A stretch of DNA of 64,000 bases from Hetaerina americana (GCA_022747635.1 JAKTNV010000027.1:3730501-3794500), one strand, 5' to 3'. Counted from the stretch's first letter, positions 34,768 through 44,270 are shown. Translations and numbers: made by a program. Notes: generated by a model not told the origin, from the letters alone.

Positions 34768-36101
34768 CGAGGGTCATCCGGAAAGTAGTACCCGTTCGTG
34801 CCGCATGAAGTGCTGACGACGCGAGTAGCCGCTGGACGAGGTCAGATAGCTTCAGTGGCTTGTCTGCCTTCTCTGAGCCAAGTTGCGTGACGCTAGCATT
34901 GCCTGTGTTGTTTCTGTGATTGTTTACAATGTTTAAAAAAATTGAGAACGCCGCCAGTTGTGAAGTGAGGGCAGTGATTAAATTCCTCAATGCAAGAAAC
35001 GTTCGCCCATGTGATATTCATCGCCAATTAAAGGAGGTGTATGGAGACAATGTAATGGACGAGTCGTCTGTTCGGCGGTGGTGTCGCAACTTCAACATGG
35101 GGAGGGGGAACACACACGACGATGAGCGTTCGGAGAGACCGTCTGTCATTACAGACCAACTGGTGAGCTCAGTTGACGAATTCGTGAGGAACGATCGGCG
35201 CGTCACAATTGATGACATCTGTGAGCATTTTCCCAATGTTTCTCGAACAATTGTTCATGAAATTGTTAAACACCATCTGCATTATGCAAAAATTTGTGCA
35301 AGATGGGTCCCTCGCAAGCTTACAGATGAGCACAAAACCAAGCGTATGGCTGCAGCACTGACGTTTTTGGGACGTTATTCTGATGAAGGAGACTCTTTCT
35401 TGACTCGCATAATTACTGGTGACGAAACATGGGTTTGTTATGCATCACCTGAGAGTAAACGACAGTCAATGGAGTGGCATCATGCTCATTCACCAAACAA
35501 ACCAAAAAAATTCAAGACAGTTCTGTCCACCAGGAAACTCATGGCAACCATTTTCTGGGATCGACGAGGTGTATTGCTTATTGATTTTATGGCCCGTGGA
35601 GACACTATTAATGCCAATGCGTATTGTGAAACATTAAAGAAATTACGGCGGGCAATACAAAATCGGCGGCGAGGTCTATTGTCTACTGGTGTCATTCTCG
35701 TTCATGACAATGCCAGGCCTCATGCAGCTGGGATAACACAAAAACTTTTGCAGCAATTCAAATGGGAAACTTTCGACCATCCACCGTATAGCCCGGACTT
35801 GGCCCCTTCAGATTTTCATCTCTTTACAAAGCTTAAAGACTTTTTGGCAGGAAAAAGATTTGACAGCGATGAAGAACTTAAAGAAGGAGTGACCCTGTAT
35901 CTCAATGAGCTGGCGGCGAAGGACTATGCAGCAGGAATACAGAAACTTGTCACACGTTATGACAAATGCCTTAATTTGCTTGGAGATTATGTTGAGAAGT
36001 AGTTTAAAGTATCCTCTTTCAAATAAAATTTTTTATGTTTGTTAATATTTACTTTTGTGTCTTTATTTCACGAACGGGTACTACTTTCCGGATGACCCTC
36101 G
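34768..36101 (+). mobile_element. Structurally intact mariner element (1334 bp)
   Basis: The terminal inverted repeats are 33 bp and match base for base as read here: 34768-34800 starts cgagggtcatccggaaagta, and 36069-36101 is its reverse complement. TA flanks both sides (34766-34767 and 36102-36103). A single uninterrupted transposase ORF lies between them, and an aataaa polyadenylation-type word follows the stop at about 36024. Everything needed for an autonomous mariner is present in form. It sits inside an old LINE relic. Confidence 0.95.
34920..36002 (+). CDS. Mariner transposase, complete DD34D ORF (360 aa)
   Basis: This cut-and-paste transposase would bind the 33-bp element ends and move the element into TA sites in the nucleus. 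Residues 5-110 hold two HTH motifs (VRAVIKFLNARNVRPCDIHR, RRVTIDDICEHFPNVSRTIV). The linker motif WVPRKLT is at 129-135 (family form WVPHELT). Catalytic residues are D168 in TGDETW, D263 in VHDNARPH and D298 in SPDLAPSDF, giving 34 residues between the last two, the mariner signature. It ends GDYVEK, as many mariners do. Length is normal for the family (about 345-360). M1 at 34920 is the first ATG; M4 is an alternative start closer to the usual N-terminus. There are no stops or frameshifts, in contrast to every other mariner here, which suggests recent arrival. Confidence 0.95.
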   Translation: MFTMFKKIENAASCEVRAVIKFLNARNVRPCDIHRQLKEVYGDNVMDESSVRRWCRNFNMGRGNTHDDERSERPSVITDQLVSSVDEFVRNDRRVTIDDICEHFPNVSRTIVHEIVKHHLHYAKICARWVPRKLTDEHKTKRMAAALTFLGRYSDEGDSFLTRIITGDETWVCYASPESKRQSMEWHHAHSPNKPKKFKTVLSTRKLMATIFWDRRGVLLIDFMARGDTINANAYCETLKKLRRAIQNRRRGLLSTGVILVHDNARPHAAGITQKLLQQFKWETFDHPPYSPDLAPSDFHLFTKLKDFLAGKRFDSDEELKEGVTLYLNELAAKDYAAGIQKLVTRYDKCLNLLGDYVEK

Positions 36102-36490
36102 TATCTCTTTTGAATCGTTCCTGTTTCGACTATTATCTTAAAATTCTTATCTCTTATTGCTAACACAGATTTTTCCTTCATCTTTCTCGATAATATCTTA
36201 ACCTTCTTGCATAGAGCGACCATTTTCACCCTTACTCTGCAAACTTTCCATATCCTTGCACTGCGTCTTCCGCCACGCTTCTTTTACACTCTTTGTTACC
36301 CGTCTTAATCTATTATTTAATTCTTTGTACTTCCTTATACCTAGTTCTGTATTTACATTCTTCCATTTCCCTATCTCGTCCGCGATCCATGGTTTACTTG
36401 TCATTTTCCTATTAACAATTCCTATAGTTTCTTTTGCAGCGTTCGATATCACTTTTTCTCTATATTTATCTGTCGACATGTGTGTATGTA

Positions 36491-37639
36491 TTCGCGTATA
36501 GAAGGAATTGAATAAGGTGGCTTTCTCGAAGGTAGGAAGGTGCTTCGGTGGCCATCATTCCTCAGAGGAAGGTGGTTTGGCCACCGAAAAGTCGGAACAC
36601 GGGCCGGTTTCATTTGCGTGTCATCCTCTGTGTTTTTTCTCGCTGCCGCTTCCCCCTCTAAATACCCGTGTACACACACACACACACACATTCGTTTGTG
36701 TGTTCAACATCCCATTGCCACTTAATTGCATCCTCTCTCCAGCTTTCTCCCAATTCTCACTTCCGCTACCATGCCCTGTAATTTTTCGTTCGCTTTTTCC
36801 ATTTCTTCTTTATAGTCACATCTGAAAATCCTGCATTCCATGATTGCCCTCCATCCCGCGAGGGCCAGCGTTCCCGAATTGTACATTAATGCGTTCCGCA
36901 TTATAATTTTAACTGCTGTTCTTTATCTTTTACTAGTATGCAGCTGTGCAGCACCAGCTCCCTCCTCTTTTTAAATGCCCCTTCCCTCGGCGCCGTCTTT
37001 CGTGCACTAGCTGCTCTGCCTTCTCGTGAAGCACTTCCTTGGTGGGTGAACCTTCCAGCTTGCACAGCGATGCTGCGCGAGTGTGTGTCGCGCCGCATCG
37101 CCAACGATAGATCACCACGCCGCCCTCCCTCCGCCTTTCACTTCGGCCCCCGACGCCGCGAGGGGCGGGAGGGGGTGCCCGGGGGCGGTGGGTGCCTGCG
37201 GCGCCGTGACTCGGCGTGAGCGAACGCCACTCCGCCCGCCGCAAATAATGGCCGACTCGGCGTGATCGGAGAGCCATCTGCCATCGTCCGTAAAGGAAAG
37301 CGATGCGTCCTCCTATCTTTTACCCTCCCCCCGCCTCCACTCCCCTCCAATGCTTCCCTCAACCCCCCACTCCTTCCCTCCTCTTACGCCCCCGCCAGGC
37401 GGACACCACGCTCCTCACCGACTGACCGGCAGGGTAGATTTTTTTCCGATTTACACCGCCGCCTCTTCCCCCACCTTTTGTTCCTTCTTCCCTTCCGCCC
37501 CTAAAGGCTTCTGCCGGGCACGTGTGGGTGCCCGCCCGGCAGATAGTGGAGTGGGAGAGGGCTGGAGGTGGCCTGTCACTCTCAGGACGTATTCATCGAG
37601 TCATTATTATTATTTATATTATTAATATTGATTATTTAA
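36491..37639. other. Stretch with a hairpin, an (AC)n tract and a GC-rich block
   Basis: 36543-36591 is a hairpin (cttcggtggcca and tggccaccgaaaag). 36673-36692 is an (AC)n tract. 36700-36840 weakly resembles the LINE 3' coding region on the minus strand. 36960-37560 is GC- and CpG-rich with overlapping low-complexity ORFs. No gene could be supported. Confidence 0.45.
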
Positions 37640-37851
37640 TTCTAATATAAAAATACATAATATTTGGACACCACAATAGAAACATAAATAAAAGAGTAAC
37701 ACTTAGAAGGTGCAGTCTTACTTGAACAAGGCCTCGGAGGAGGCCAAAAGCTTAAACAATTGACAATGTGAGTGCCCTTTTATGTGCTACTATTTTATTT
37801 GTGTTCTATTGTGCCGTCCAAATATTGAATGCTCGCGTGAGTGTTTCTATA

Positions 37852-37857
<6 letters not shown>
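37640..37857. repeat. Hairpin module bordering (TA)n
   Basis: Outer arms aatatttggacaccacaata (37660) and its inverse near 37835 pair with several mismatches, and the apex ggcctcggaggaggcc at 37731 is itself a palindrome. A fragment with the same words (ggcacaatagaacacaaata) lies at 48960. Confidence 0.75.

Positions 37858-37931
<74 letters not shown>
37858..37931. repeat. (TA)n array, about 37 units
   Basis: An uninterrupted TA repeat between the hairpin module and the first 89-bp direct repeat. Confidence 0.95.
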
Positions 37932-37935
<4 letters not shown>

Positions 37936-38020
37936 TCAAACACGAAATCCCGCCAAACGGCGAATAAATACTCATATATACAGAAACATATATAAGGATA
38001 AGGGATAGGAACACGTATAA
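37932..38020. repeat. 89-bp direct repeat, copy 1
   Basis: Begins acattcaaacacgaaatccc and ends ggataggaacacgtataa. It is identical, base for base as read, to 38384-38472. Confidence 0.95.
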
Positions 38021-38383
38021 AGGACGAACACAATAGAGGTGGGGAAGGCGGAATCGAACGGATCACAAGAGTAAAAATATCTCCTCAACCGGGACTCGAA
38101 CACCGGATCTTTCCACTTGCCGGGCGGATGCTCTTAACCACTTGAGCTATCGAGGATATGTAATTTACCCTGAGATCCGTGGGTCTTATATGTCGCCAAG
38201 CGCCCCGATTCTTTAGCCAAGAGATGGCGTCAGGGGGCTGTTTCACCCACCAAAGGAGAAATAGACAATACACAAGAGGAAAGGACAGTGGTTAGAATTC
38301 ATACAACATCATACAGGAAAAGAACAGTGCGTTTCGTGGCACGCATAGCCAGAAGAAAGAGATGAGCCACACTGGCCAAATAC
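38021..38383 (-). repeat. tRNA-like SINE segment between the 89-bp repeats
   Basis: Contains a 75-base tRNA-like region (listed separately) in reverse orientation, a 60-base 3' flank down to 38021, and about 225 bases upstream that include ggtcttatatgtcgccaagc and ctgtttcacccaccaaagga. No second copy was found in this window, so the limits are set only by the direct repeats. Confidence 0.6.
38082..38156 (-). repeat. tRNA-derived head with a near-complete cloverleaf
   Basis: In reverse, acceptor arms tcctcga and ttgagga pair over all seven bases, D-arm gctc...gagc and anticodon arm tccgc...gtgga also pair, and a ggtgttcgagtcc box B is present. The seven-base loop ccggcaa would give anticodon GGC, but position 33 is C rather than T and the T-arm pairs imperfectly. 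I read it as a SINE head or tRNA pseudogene rather than a working tRNA gene. Confidence 0.7.
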
Positions 38384-38472
38384 ACATTCAAACACGAAAT
38401 CCCGCCAAACGGCGAATAAATACTCATATATACAGAAACATATATAAGGATAAGGGATAGGAACACGTATAA
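38384..38472. repeat. 89-bp direct repeat, copy 2
   Basis: Identical to 37932-38020 and placed 452 bases downstream of it, immediately beside the 3' end of the LINE at 38478-40364. Confidence 0.95.
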
Positions 38473-38477
38473 ATATA

Positions 38478-40362
38478 TCCTTTTAAAAGGTTTTTTGATG
38501 GACACAACTACCAAACAAATATTTTGTGACTACTAACAAAGCACAACCCTAAATTCTACTCTACACCAGGTCCCTCTTCATCTCTGAGTACTTTCTTCCT
38601 CCCTTCATCCCGTCCAACATCCCTATCCTGTTCCTTCCCTTTCCTCTTTTGCCCAACATTCTACCCTCTATCACAGTCTTCAACATCCCACTGCCGGTCA
38701 ACACCCCCTTCATCCACTTTTCCTGCCTCCATAGGATTGCTCCCAACAAACCCCTCTCTTCGCCCACCATACCAAGTACTTCCTCATTTGTTTTCTTCTC
38801 TGTCCATTTCACCTTCTCCATTCTTCTCCACACCCACATTTCAAAAGCCTCCAGTCTACGTCTATCCTCCTGCTTCAATGACCACGTTTCCGCACCGTAC
38901 ATAGCTACGCTCCATATCAAAGTTTTTACGAGTCTTTTCTTAACATCCTTACTCAAAGTCCCCGTCATCAACTCCCTCCTCCTCGTGAAAGCCTCTTTGC
39001 CTAGCGCAATTCTTCTCCTTACGTCCCTACTACTTTGAGCGTGTTGGTCCAAAACACTACCGAGATACGTAAACTGTTCTACCTGCTCTAGTTTTTGCCC
39101 TCTTACTTTAATGTTAAGATTAGCCTTTTTCTTTCTAGAAAATCGCATAACCTTTGTTTTATTAATGTTGATTCTCATCCCATACCTGTCGCACTGAATT
39201 TCCAATTCACTAAGCAATGCTTGCAGCCCCTTGGCTGACTGACAAACTAAAGCTTGGTCATCAGCAAACCTAACAGATTTTACGAATCCCCCGCCCACTT
39301 TCATTCCTACCTCGAGTTCTTCCCATGCCTCTTTGATCATTTCCTCTGCATACAGGTTGAACAGCAACGGTGATAATGGGCAACCCTGCCTTACACCCCT
39401 TCCTAACACTGCCCATCCTGACTCCCCGTTTCCCACCCGCACCTGAGCAGTCTGAGACATGTACAGGTTGCGGATTAGCCTCCTTTCCCTCCAATCTATT
39501 CCTATTTTCTGCAATATACTCATTAGTTTTTCCCAATTCACTCTATCAAACGCTTTTTCGAAATCTACGAAACAGGCAAATACCTCCTGGTTGTGTTCTA
39601 TATTCCTCTCGATTAATAATCTCATTACTGCAATGGCATCACGCGTCCCTCTCCCCTTCCTAAACCCAAACTGATCATCCCCTAAGTAATCATTTGCCCT
39701 ACTCTCTATCCGTTTGTTTATGATCCTGAGAACAACTTTAGCTGCGTGGGATATCAAACTAATTGTCCTATAGTCCTCACATGACGTGGCCTTTACCTTT
39801 TTCGGAATCGGAACTAAAACTGCTCTCACAAAGTCTTCCGGCCAGATTCCCTCCTCATAAATGCTACGGATCAGCCCATATAGCCTCTTCCTCCCACATT
39901 TTCCTAAGCATTTTAAAAGTTCCACGGGAATGTTATCTACCCCCACGGCCTTATTTAGTTTCATCTCCCTTAATGCCCTTTCTATCTCATTGTCTAGTAT
40001 GCCTGGACCTAAGCTGTCTTCCCCTACATCATTTTCTTTTTCAATGTCTAACTGTGTTGGTCTGAGTTCTTTACTATACAGTTCTTCTATATACTCCTTC
40101 CATCTCTCTTGGATCTTTCCTGCGTCAACTATTACCTTACCCGCCTTATCTCTAACTATTAGCATAGCTCTTCCTTTCTTACTTCCCGATAACGATTTAA
40201 CTTTGCTGTACAGCGCACCGATTTCGCCCTTCCTCTGGAGACTTTCCATATCCTCGCATTGCGTCTTCCACCATGCTTCCTTTGCTTTATTTGTTGCCCG
40301 CCTCAATTTATTGTTCAATTGTTTGTACTTCATTTTGCCTAATTCTGTATTTATATTCTTCC

Positions 40363-40364
<2 letters not shown>
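38478..40364 (-). mobile_element. 5'-truncated LINE with an open RT ORF
   Basis: The 3' UTR is short (38478-38560 on this strand) and shares ttgtgtccatc with the copies at 47687-48825 and 62993-64000. The 5' side stops at about 40364 in a (TA)n array, leaving only RT and C-terminus; endonuclease and 5' UTR are missing. It is closely similar to the 47.7 kb copy. The long open frame implies a young insertion. Confidence 0.9.
38561..40333 (-). CDS. LINE ORF2 reverse transcriptase, 5'-truncated but open (590 codons)
   Basis: The product would copy LINE RNA into DNA at a nicked target. Residues 1-45 are the pre-RT linker; 190-195 CEDYRT is RT block 2 (family form NYRP); VDFEKAFD at 256-263 carries the first catalytic Asp (D257); GRGVRQGCPLSPLL at 311-324 is block 4; RFADDQAL at 355-362 carries D358 and D359; FTYLGS at 421-426 is the thumb-side block. 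The C-terminal domain has MYGAETWSL, RRLEAFEMWVWRRM and TNEEVLGMVGEERGLL, typical of LINEs whose clade is often labelled RTE-like or jockey-like; I cannot fix the clade. M1 is an internal Met: the frame continues upstream to the (TA)n junction. The endonuclease is absent, so alone it is probably not competent. Antisense ORFs over it are shadows. Confidence 0.9.
   Translation of the reverse strand: MKYKQLNNKLRRATNKAKEAWWKTQCEDMESLQRKGEIGALYSKVKSLSGSKKGRAMLIVRDKAGKVIVDAGKIQERWKEYIEELYSKELRPTQLDIEKENDVGEDSLGPGILDNEIERALREMKLNKAVGVDNIPVELLKCLGKCGRKRLYGLIRSIYEEGIWPEDFVRAVLVPIPKKVKATSCEDYRTISLISHAAKVVLRIINKRIESRANDYLGDDQFGFRKGRGTRDAIAVMRLLIERNIEHNQEVFACFVDFEKAFDRVNWEKLMSILQKIGIDWRERRLIRNLYMSQTAQVRVGNGESGWAVLGRGVRQGCPLSPLLFNLYAEEMIKEAWEELEVGMKVGGGFVKSVRFADDQALVCQSAKGLQALLSELEIQCDRYGMRININKTKVMRFSRKKKANLNIKVRGQKLEQVEQFTYLGSVLDQHAQSSRDVRRRIALGKEAFTRRRELMTGTLSKDVKKRLVKTLIWSVAMYGAETWSLKQEDRRRLEAFEMWVWRRMEKVKWTEKKTNEEVLGMVGEERGLLGAILWRQEKWMKGVLTGSGMLKTVIEGRMLGKRGKGRNRIGMLDGMKGGRKYSEMKRDLV

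Positions 40365-40406
<42 letters not shown>
40364..40406. repeat. (TA)n array between LINE and mariner
   Basis: About 19 TA units followed by catac; the mariner begins at 40407 after a TA. Confidence 0.9.
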
Positions 40407-41728
40407 CTACCTTGATCAAAAATTTCCCGGAATTTATTCAGAAACTTAAAAATACAAGTTTATTAATCTAAATCTATATTGTCCCCTTCAAAGTAATCCC
40501 CATCGACTGCAACACACTTATGCCAGCGCTTGATCCAATCCTCGAAACATTTTTTATATTCGGTTTTCGGCATGTCCATCAGTGCTTCCTGCGATTTTTC
40601 CATTACTTCCTCTCGGCTGCTAAAACGCATTCCCCGTAATGGTTTTTTAACTCGATTGAACAGAAAGAAGTCACAGGGAGCCAAATCAGGTGAATTCGGT
40701 GGCTGTTGGATGGTATTTGTTGCATTTTTCGTCAAAAAATTACGAATAATGATAGCACTGTGCGACGGTGCGTTATCATGGTGCAAAATCCACGAGTTTT
40801 CTGCCCACATTTCTGGTCTCTTTCGGCGAATTGCTTCACGCAAACGTCTCATAACGCCCAAATAATACTCTTTGTTTACTGTCTGGCCTTCTGGCAAAAA
40901 TTCATGATGCACTACACCGTTGTAATCCATGAAAACCGTCAGCATTGCCTTCTTTTTTGACTGAAAACGACGTGGTTTTTTTGGTCTCGGCTCATTTGGT
41001 GAACGCCATTCACTTGCCTGATGTCTGGATTGCGTGTCGTACTCATAAACCCACGTCTCGTCTCCAGTAATGATCCTTTTGATGAATGTGGGATCGGATT
41101 CAGCCTCGCAAATCATGTCTTTTGCGACGTCAACACGGTCTCTTTTTTGCATGAAATTGAGGTCTTTTGGCACCAACTTTGCTGCTAACCCAAATCATTA
41201 ACCACAATGTCTTGGGCGGATCCATAGGCAATGTTCAAGTCCTCCGCTATTTCTCTGATGGTTAATTTGCGGTTATTGACCAACATTTCTTTTACTTTAT
41301 CAATTTTTTCACCGACTTTCGATGTCGATGGTCTGCCACTGCGTTCATCATCTTCGATTGACTCACGACCACTTCTGAACCGCTCGTGCCACTGGTAAAC
41401 GACCGTTTTTTTTAGAGAATCGTTGCCGAAACACTTTTCCAACATTTCCAACGTCCGTGCGCCACTAAATCCGTTTTTTACGCAAAATTTAATACAAGTT
41501 CGTTGTTGCAAATTTAAATCCATTTCTGCAATTGTAAAAAATCGCCAACACACACAGAGATAGATGTACTCTTGGCTACGTAACTTTTGCAAATGTCAAG
41601 TTATGACACTAAGATTTAAAGGGAATATCAACAACAGATGTACCAATTTAACAAAAAAAACAGAACTCAAATCGGAACGATGGGAGCGCCACACGGTGGT
41701 TATTCCGGGAACTTTTTGATCAAGGTAG
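40407..41728 (-). mobile_element. Near-intact second mariner (1322 bp) in a (TA)n site
   Basis: Ends ctaccttgatcaaaaatttc (40407) and its inverse ending at 41728 match over about 27 bases with one difference. TA flanks both sides (40405-40406, 41729-41730) and TA repeats continue on both sides, so the element split a (TA)n array. It belongs to a different mariner lineage from 34768-36101 (different ends and FEGDN-type C-terminus). Confidence 0.95.
40463..41523 (-). pseudogene. Mariner transposase with one frame break
   Basis: The N-terminal part (41523-41185) reads MDLNLQQRTCIKFCVKNG, DERSGRPSTSKVGEKIDKV and RKLTIREIAEDLNIAYGSAQ, covering both HTH motifs. The C-terminal part (41176-40463, 237 codons) has LVPKDLNF, TGDETWVYEYD, LHHDNAPSHSA and SPDLAPCDFFLF, with all three catalytic Asp present and 34 residues between the last two. 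The two parts join at about 41180, where VNDLG runs into AAKLVPK. Compared with usual mariners, a few residues (MRR-like) are missing there, so a small deletion of non-multiple-of-three length is the likely lesion. It ends GDYFEGDN plus five residues. This copy was lost recently. Confidence 0.9.
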
Positions 41729-41741
41729 TATATATATATAT

Positions 41742-41900
41742 CCCTCCCCGGACTACAACCTTGACGTGGTGGAAGGGCTTGTGCGTTCCGATGACCCCTA
41801 GAGCTGTACTGGCGGGAGTAATAATTATTTGTCCTGGTAGGGTCACCCATGCCAGATAGGTCGAAGGTTAGGAGCCAGACGAAAGGTAGTCCACGCAGCG
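41742..41900 (+). mobile_element. LINE 5' end, left arm of an inverted pair
   Basis: Starts ccctccccggactacaacct and runs through gtggaagggcttgtgcgttc and gtagggtcacccatgccaga. The same sequence, inverted and about 95% identical by eye, is at 42742-42901. From memory, this is the common 5' region of a widespread LINE type; the copy at 22320-22440 is related. Confidence 0.85.
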
Positions 41901-41924
41901 AATGTAGTAAAAATGTATCCAATA

Positions 41925-42680
41925 CCTTGCAAGCAAGAATATGAAAATCAAGGAGGCGAAATTCCACAACGACATGGATATGCAATTTACAATGGTCTCC
42001 TTCCCCAAGGCAACAGAATAGGGAAGGTGACCTAACGCTGTAGGTAGAGGGACGCCCCCCCCCCTCACGCCCAAACATAGTTACAGAGAGAAACGAAGAA
42101 TGGAAGGAGAAGTTTTAAAATAAGCAAAGCAGAGCAAGCAATACTGAGAAGAGCACTACATAATCTAATGGCATTCTAATGCGGTCATGCGGAAAGATAG
42201 GGCTTTGACAACAAAACACACAAGATTAGTAAAAGTGCATGCAATAGAGAAGAACTAATCATTCCTTAGACGCTGAGGGTGACAATTGAAATATTTGCTA
42301 TCTATAACCCCACAGTTGCTATCCCGTATTGTCCGTGGGAAGAAGGAGTCCTTGAGTTTGCTAGTTCTGGCATCTATTTTCCGAATTTTATATGCATGAT
42401 CCCAGCGACCAATGTATGTACGAGTACGAATAATTTGCGAGACCTCGGTGCTGAAACATGCGGATCTGAATTTATTTACTAAGTTCAACCCAGCATTGAG
42501 TCGCCTCTCTGCCAATGATTCCCACCCAATCTCCATTAGTATTTCAATGACGCTTTTCTTTTTATCTTTAGAGTTTTTAACGAAACGGGCCGACCGGCGT
42601 AGAACCTTCTCGATTTACCAAATGAGGCCTTTTTCACTCGGATTCCATACACTAAATGGGACTTCGCTAAGTGGGGACTA
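41925..42680 (-). pseudogene. CR1-like LINE C-terminus and 3' UTR, subfamily B
   Basis: In reverse: SVWNPSEKGLIW, IEKVLRRSARFVKN, LMEIGWESLAERRLNAGLNL, IRTRTYIGRWDHAYKIRKID and SFFPRTIRDSNCG, ending QRLRND and a stop at 42255. The 3' UTR (42254 down to 41925) includes ggcattctaatgcggtcatg in plus sense and is shared with 59960-60540. The far 3' tail is missing, cut where the LINE 5' arm begins. Confidence 0.85.
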
Positions 42681-42741
42681 GTCCCGTGTGGCCGTCCCAC
42701 TTGGGTCCATCGCCTTTGCAGCCGCCTCACTTAGGAACGGA

Positions 42742-42901
42742 CGCTGCGTGGACTACCTTTCGTTTGGCTCTTAACCTTCGACCTATCTGGCATGGGTGAC
42801 CCTACCAGGAGCAATTATTATTACTCCCGCCAGCACAGCTCTATGGGTCATCGGAACGCACAAGCCCTTCCATCACGTCAAGGTTGTAGTCCATGGGAGG
42901 G
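42742..42901 (-). mobile_element. LINE 5' end, right arm of an inverted pair
   Basis: Reverse complement of 41742-41900 with few differences. Both arms point inward toward the CR1 fragment between them. Confidence 0.85.
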
Positions 42902-43659
42902 CTGAAATGAATATGATATTATGGTACTTTTAATTCAAACTATGTATACGGTGCCCTGGTTACTTGTCTTGACACAGTAAGCGGATTCTGAAGTTATGTA
43001 TTACGTTGCAGATCGTATAGAGAGAAGAGAGAATGGGCGCCGATAAAGCAGCCCCTGGATGTGGGACAGAAGTGGGATCATCGAGAGAGGGAGGAGGAGG
43101 AATGCAGAGAGAAAATAGAGAGGTATCGCTGGGCTTATGCAATCATTCCCGAGCCATCTTCGTTCGGGGCTAAATTTCCCGCGCGTTCATCTCATGTTTG
43201 CATCCGCGGGGGGCAGAAGGGGGCAGGCCCCTCCCCTCATGCCCCCCACGTCTCTTCCTCCCCTCGCCCGTCGGCGAACGGGCACGCACTCACGCCTGCG
43301 ACCCGGAGACACAGTCAGCAGTGACTGAAGTGCTTCTTCTGCATTGCGAACTCTTGTTGCGGGCGGCCCTCGCCTCGAAGAGCGTTTGGAGTCATTGAGC
43401 GGGGTCGCCACACTCACGGGCACGGTGCACGAGGTCTCCGGAGTCCTCGGGAATCAGTGCATCGCGGGTGGAGAGCGAAATCACTCGTGAAATGACGACA
43501 TAGGGGTTATGGTTTCGGAAAATGAGAGTTTCGTCGTGGCCCGAGAAGAATGCCAGTAACTCCGGCTACTGGCCAGAGGGCCCGGGGTCAAGTTCAAGTG
43601 ATGCCTCCCGTGGCATCGACATAAAAGCCCCGCGATCCTCCGAAAAGGTAGTAGTAGTT
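42902..43659. other. Unannotated stretch, 0.76 kb, with a GC-rich block
   Basis: 43040-43130 is purine-rich and 43180-43480 GC-rich; overlapping ORFs occur in all frames. 43560-43640 (ggctactggccagagggccc) resembles the box region of a tRNA-SINE, but box B is unclear. Confidence 0.35.
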
Positions 43660-43948
43660 TTGAGGGGAGGCGACCGACAGCTGAGGTCATTTGCGCCATA
43701 GGGGATGGATAGGAAAGGGTGAAGGGTGGAGAGAAACCCGGCGTCGGCATTAGCCTACTCTTTACGAAAGGCGCCAAGGGGTCCGCAGCTTAACGTCCCA
43801 TCCGACGGACGGCGTACTCACTCAAAGTGCCCTCCACAAAGCACCTCAAGTAGGGATCGAGATACCTCTGAAAAATATTCAACACCGCCGGGATTTGAAC
43901 CCGCGCCCTCTGGGTGGGAAGCCAGTACGTTAGCCCCAGCACCATCTA
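43660..43948 (-). repeat. SINE2 copy, minus strand
   Basis: In reverse: head tggtgctggggctaacgtac, box B gcgggttcaaatccc, then body words shared with 5912-6175 (gggacgttaagctgcggacc, gcctttcgtaaagagt, gacctcagctgtcggtcgcc). It has about 40 extra bases in the middle (cggacggcgtactcactcaa region) compared with the 5.9 kb copy. Confidence 0.85.
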
Positions 43949-44270
43949 AGGTGTGTGTGGCAGGGGGTGCAGGCACTACCAGGTGGGAAGGGTGAGTGGG
44001 AGGGAGGATATGTGAGAGGAAGGGAAAAGGGAGAAATATTCAGTAAAAAACTATAAAATGACGTGCGAATTTGTATGCATGCTGGAGTAAGACTTAATCG
44101 AAAACAAGGGTTAATGCACCCAACAAACTAGTAACTTTTTATGCGAAAAAAGGAAATAAAAATCAACCACGAGGATGATAACGACAGACCTCCACCGTAA
44201 CAAGACAGGTGATGAGAATTGAAAATTAAGAGAGGGGAAATTCCTAGATTTCACGGACATGCAACTTACC
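43949..44270 (-). repeat. CR1-like LINE 3' UTR fragment
   Basis: Begins with the inverted CR1 terminus (gtgtgtggcagggggtgcag) and shares gtaagacttaatcgaaaaca-type words with 51590-51840. It contains only the 3' UTR, no coding part. Confidence 0.65.

Larger units (their letters stand above)
34600..36490 (-). pseudogene. LINE relic interrupted by the intact mariner
   Basis: In reverse, 36479-36198 reads SKPWIADEIGKWKNVNTELG, KYKELNNRLRRVTKSVKEAW and KTQCKDMESLQSKGE, the pre-RT linker of the 38.6-40.3 kb LINE. 34600-34765 matches the block around IERALREMKLNKAVGVDNIP. The DNA on either side of the mariner (ttctcctatacattgattc and tctcttttgaatcgttcct) joins into a continuous LINE alignment, so the mariner landed in an existing copy. 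Frame breaks show the LINE was already decayed. Confidence 0.85.

Noticed and set aside
36673..36692. (AC)n tract as a regulatory element
   Set aside because: An ordinary short microsatellite with nothing else to support a function.
38082..38156. Functional tRNA-Ala (GGC) gene
   Set aside because: Position 33 is not T, the T-arm pairs imperfectly, and it lies between repeats; a SINE head or pseudogene fits better.
37932..38472. LTR retrotransposon in miniature with 89-bp LTRs
   Set aside because: The repeats lack TG...CA ends, and no primer-binding site or polypurine tract was found at the inner edges; kept only as one option in findings.
38649..40415. Plus-strand ORFs of 97-184 codons over the LINE
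   Set aside because: They are antisense to the LINE RT frame, which has all expected RT motifs in order.
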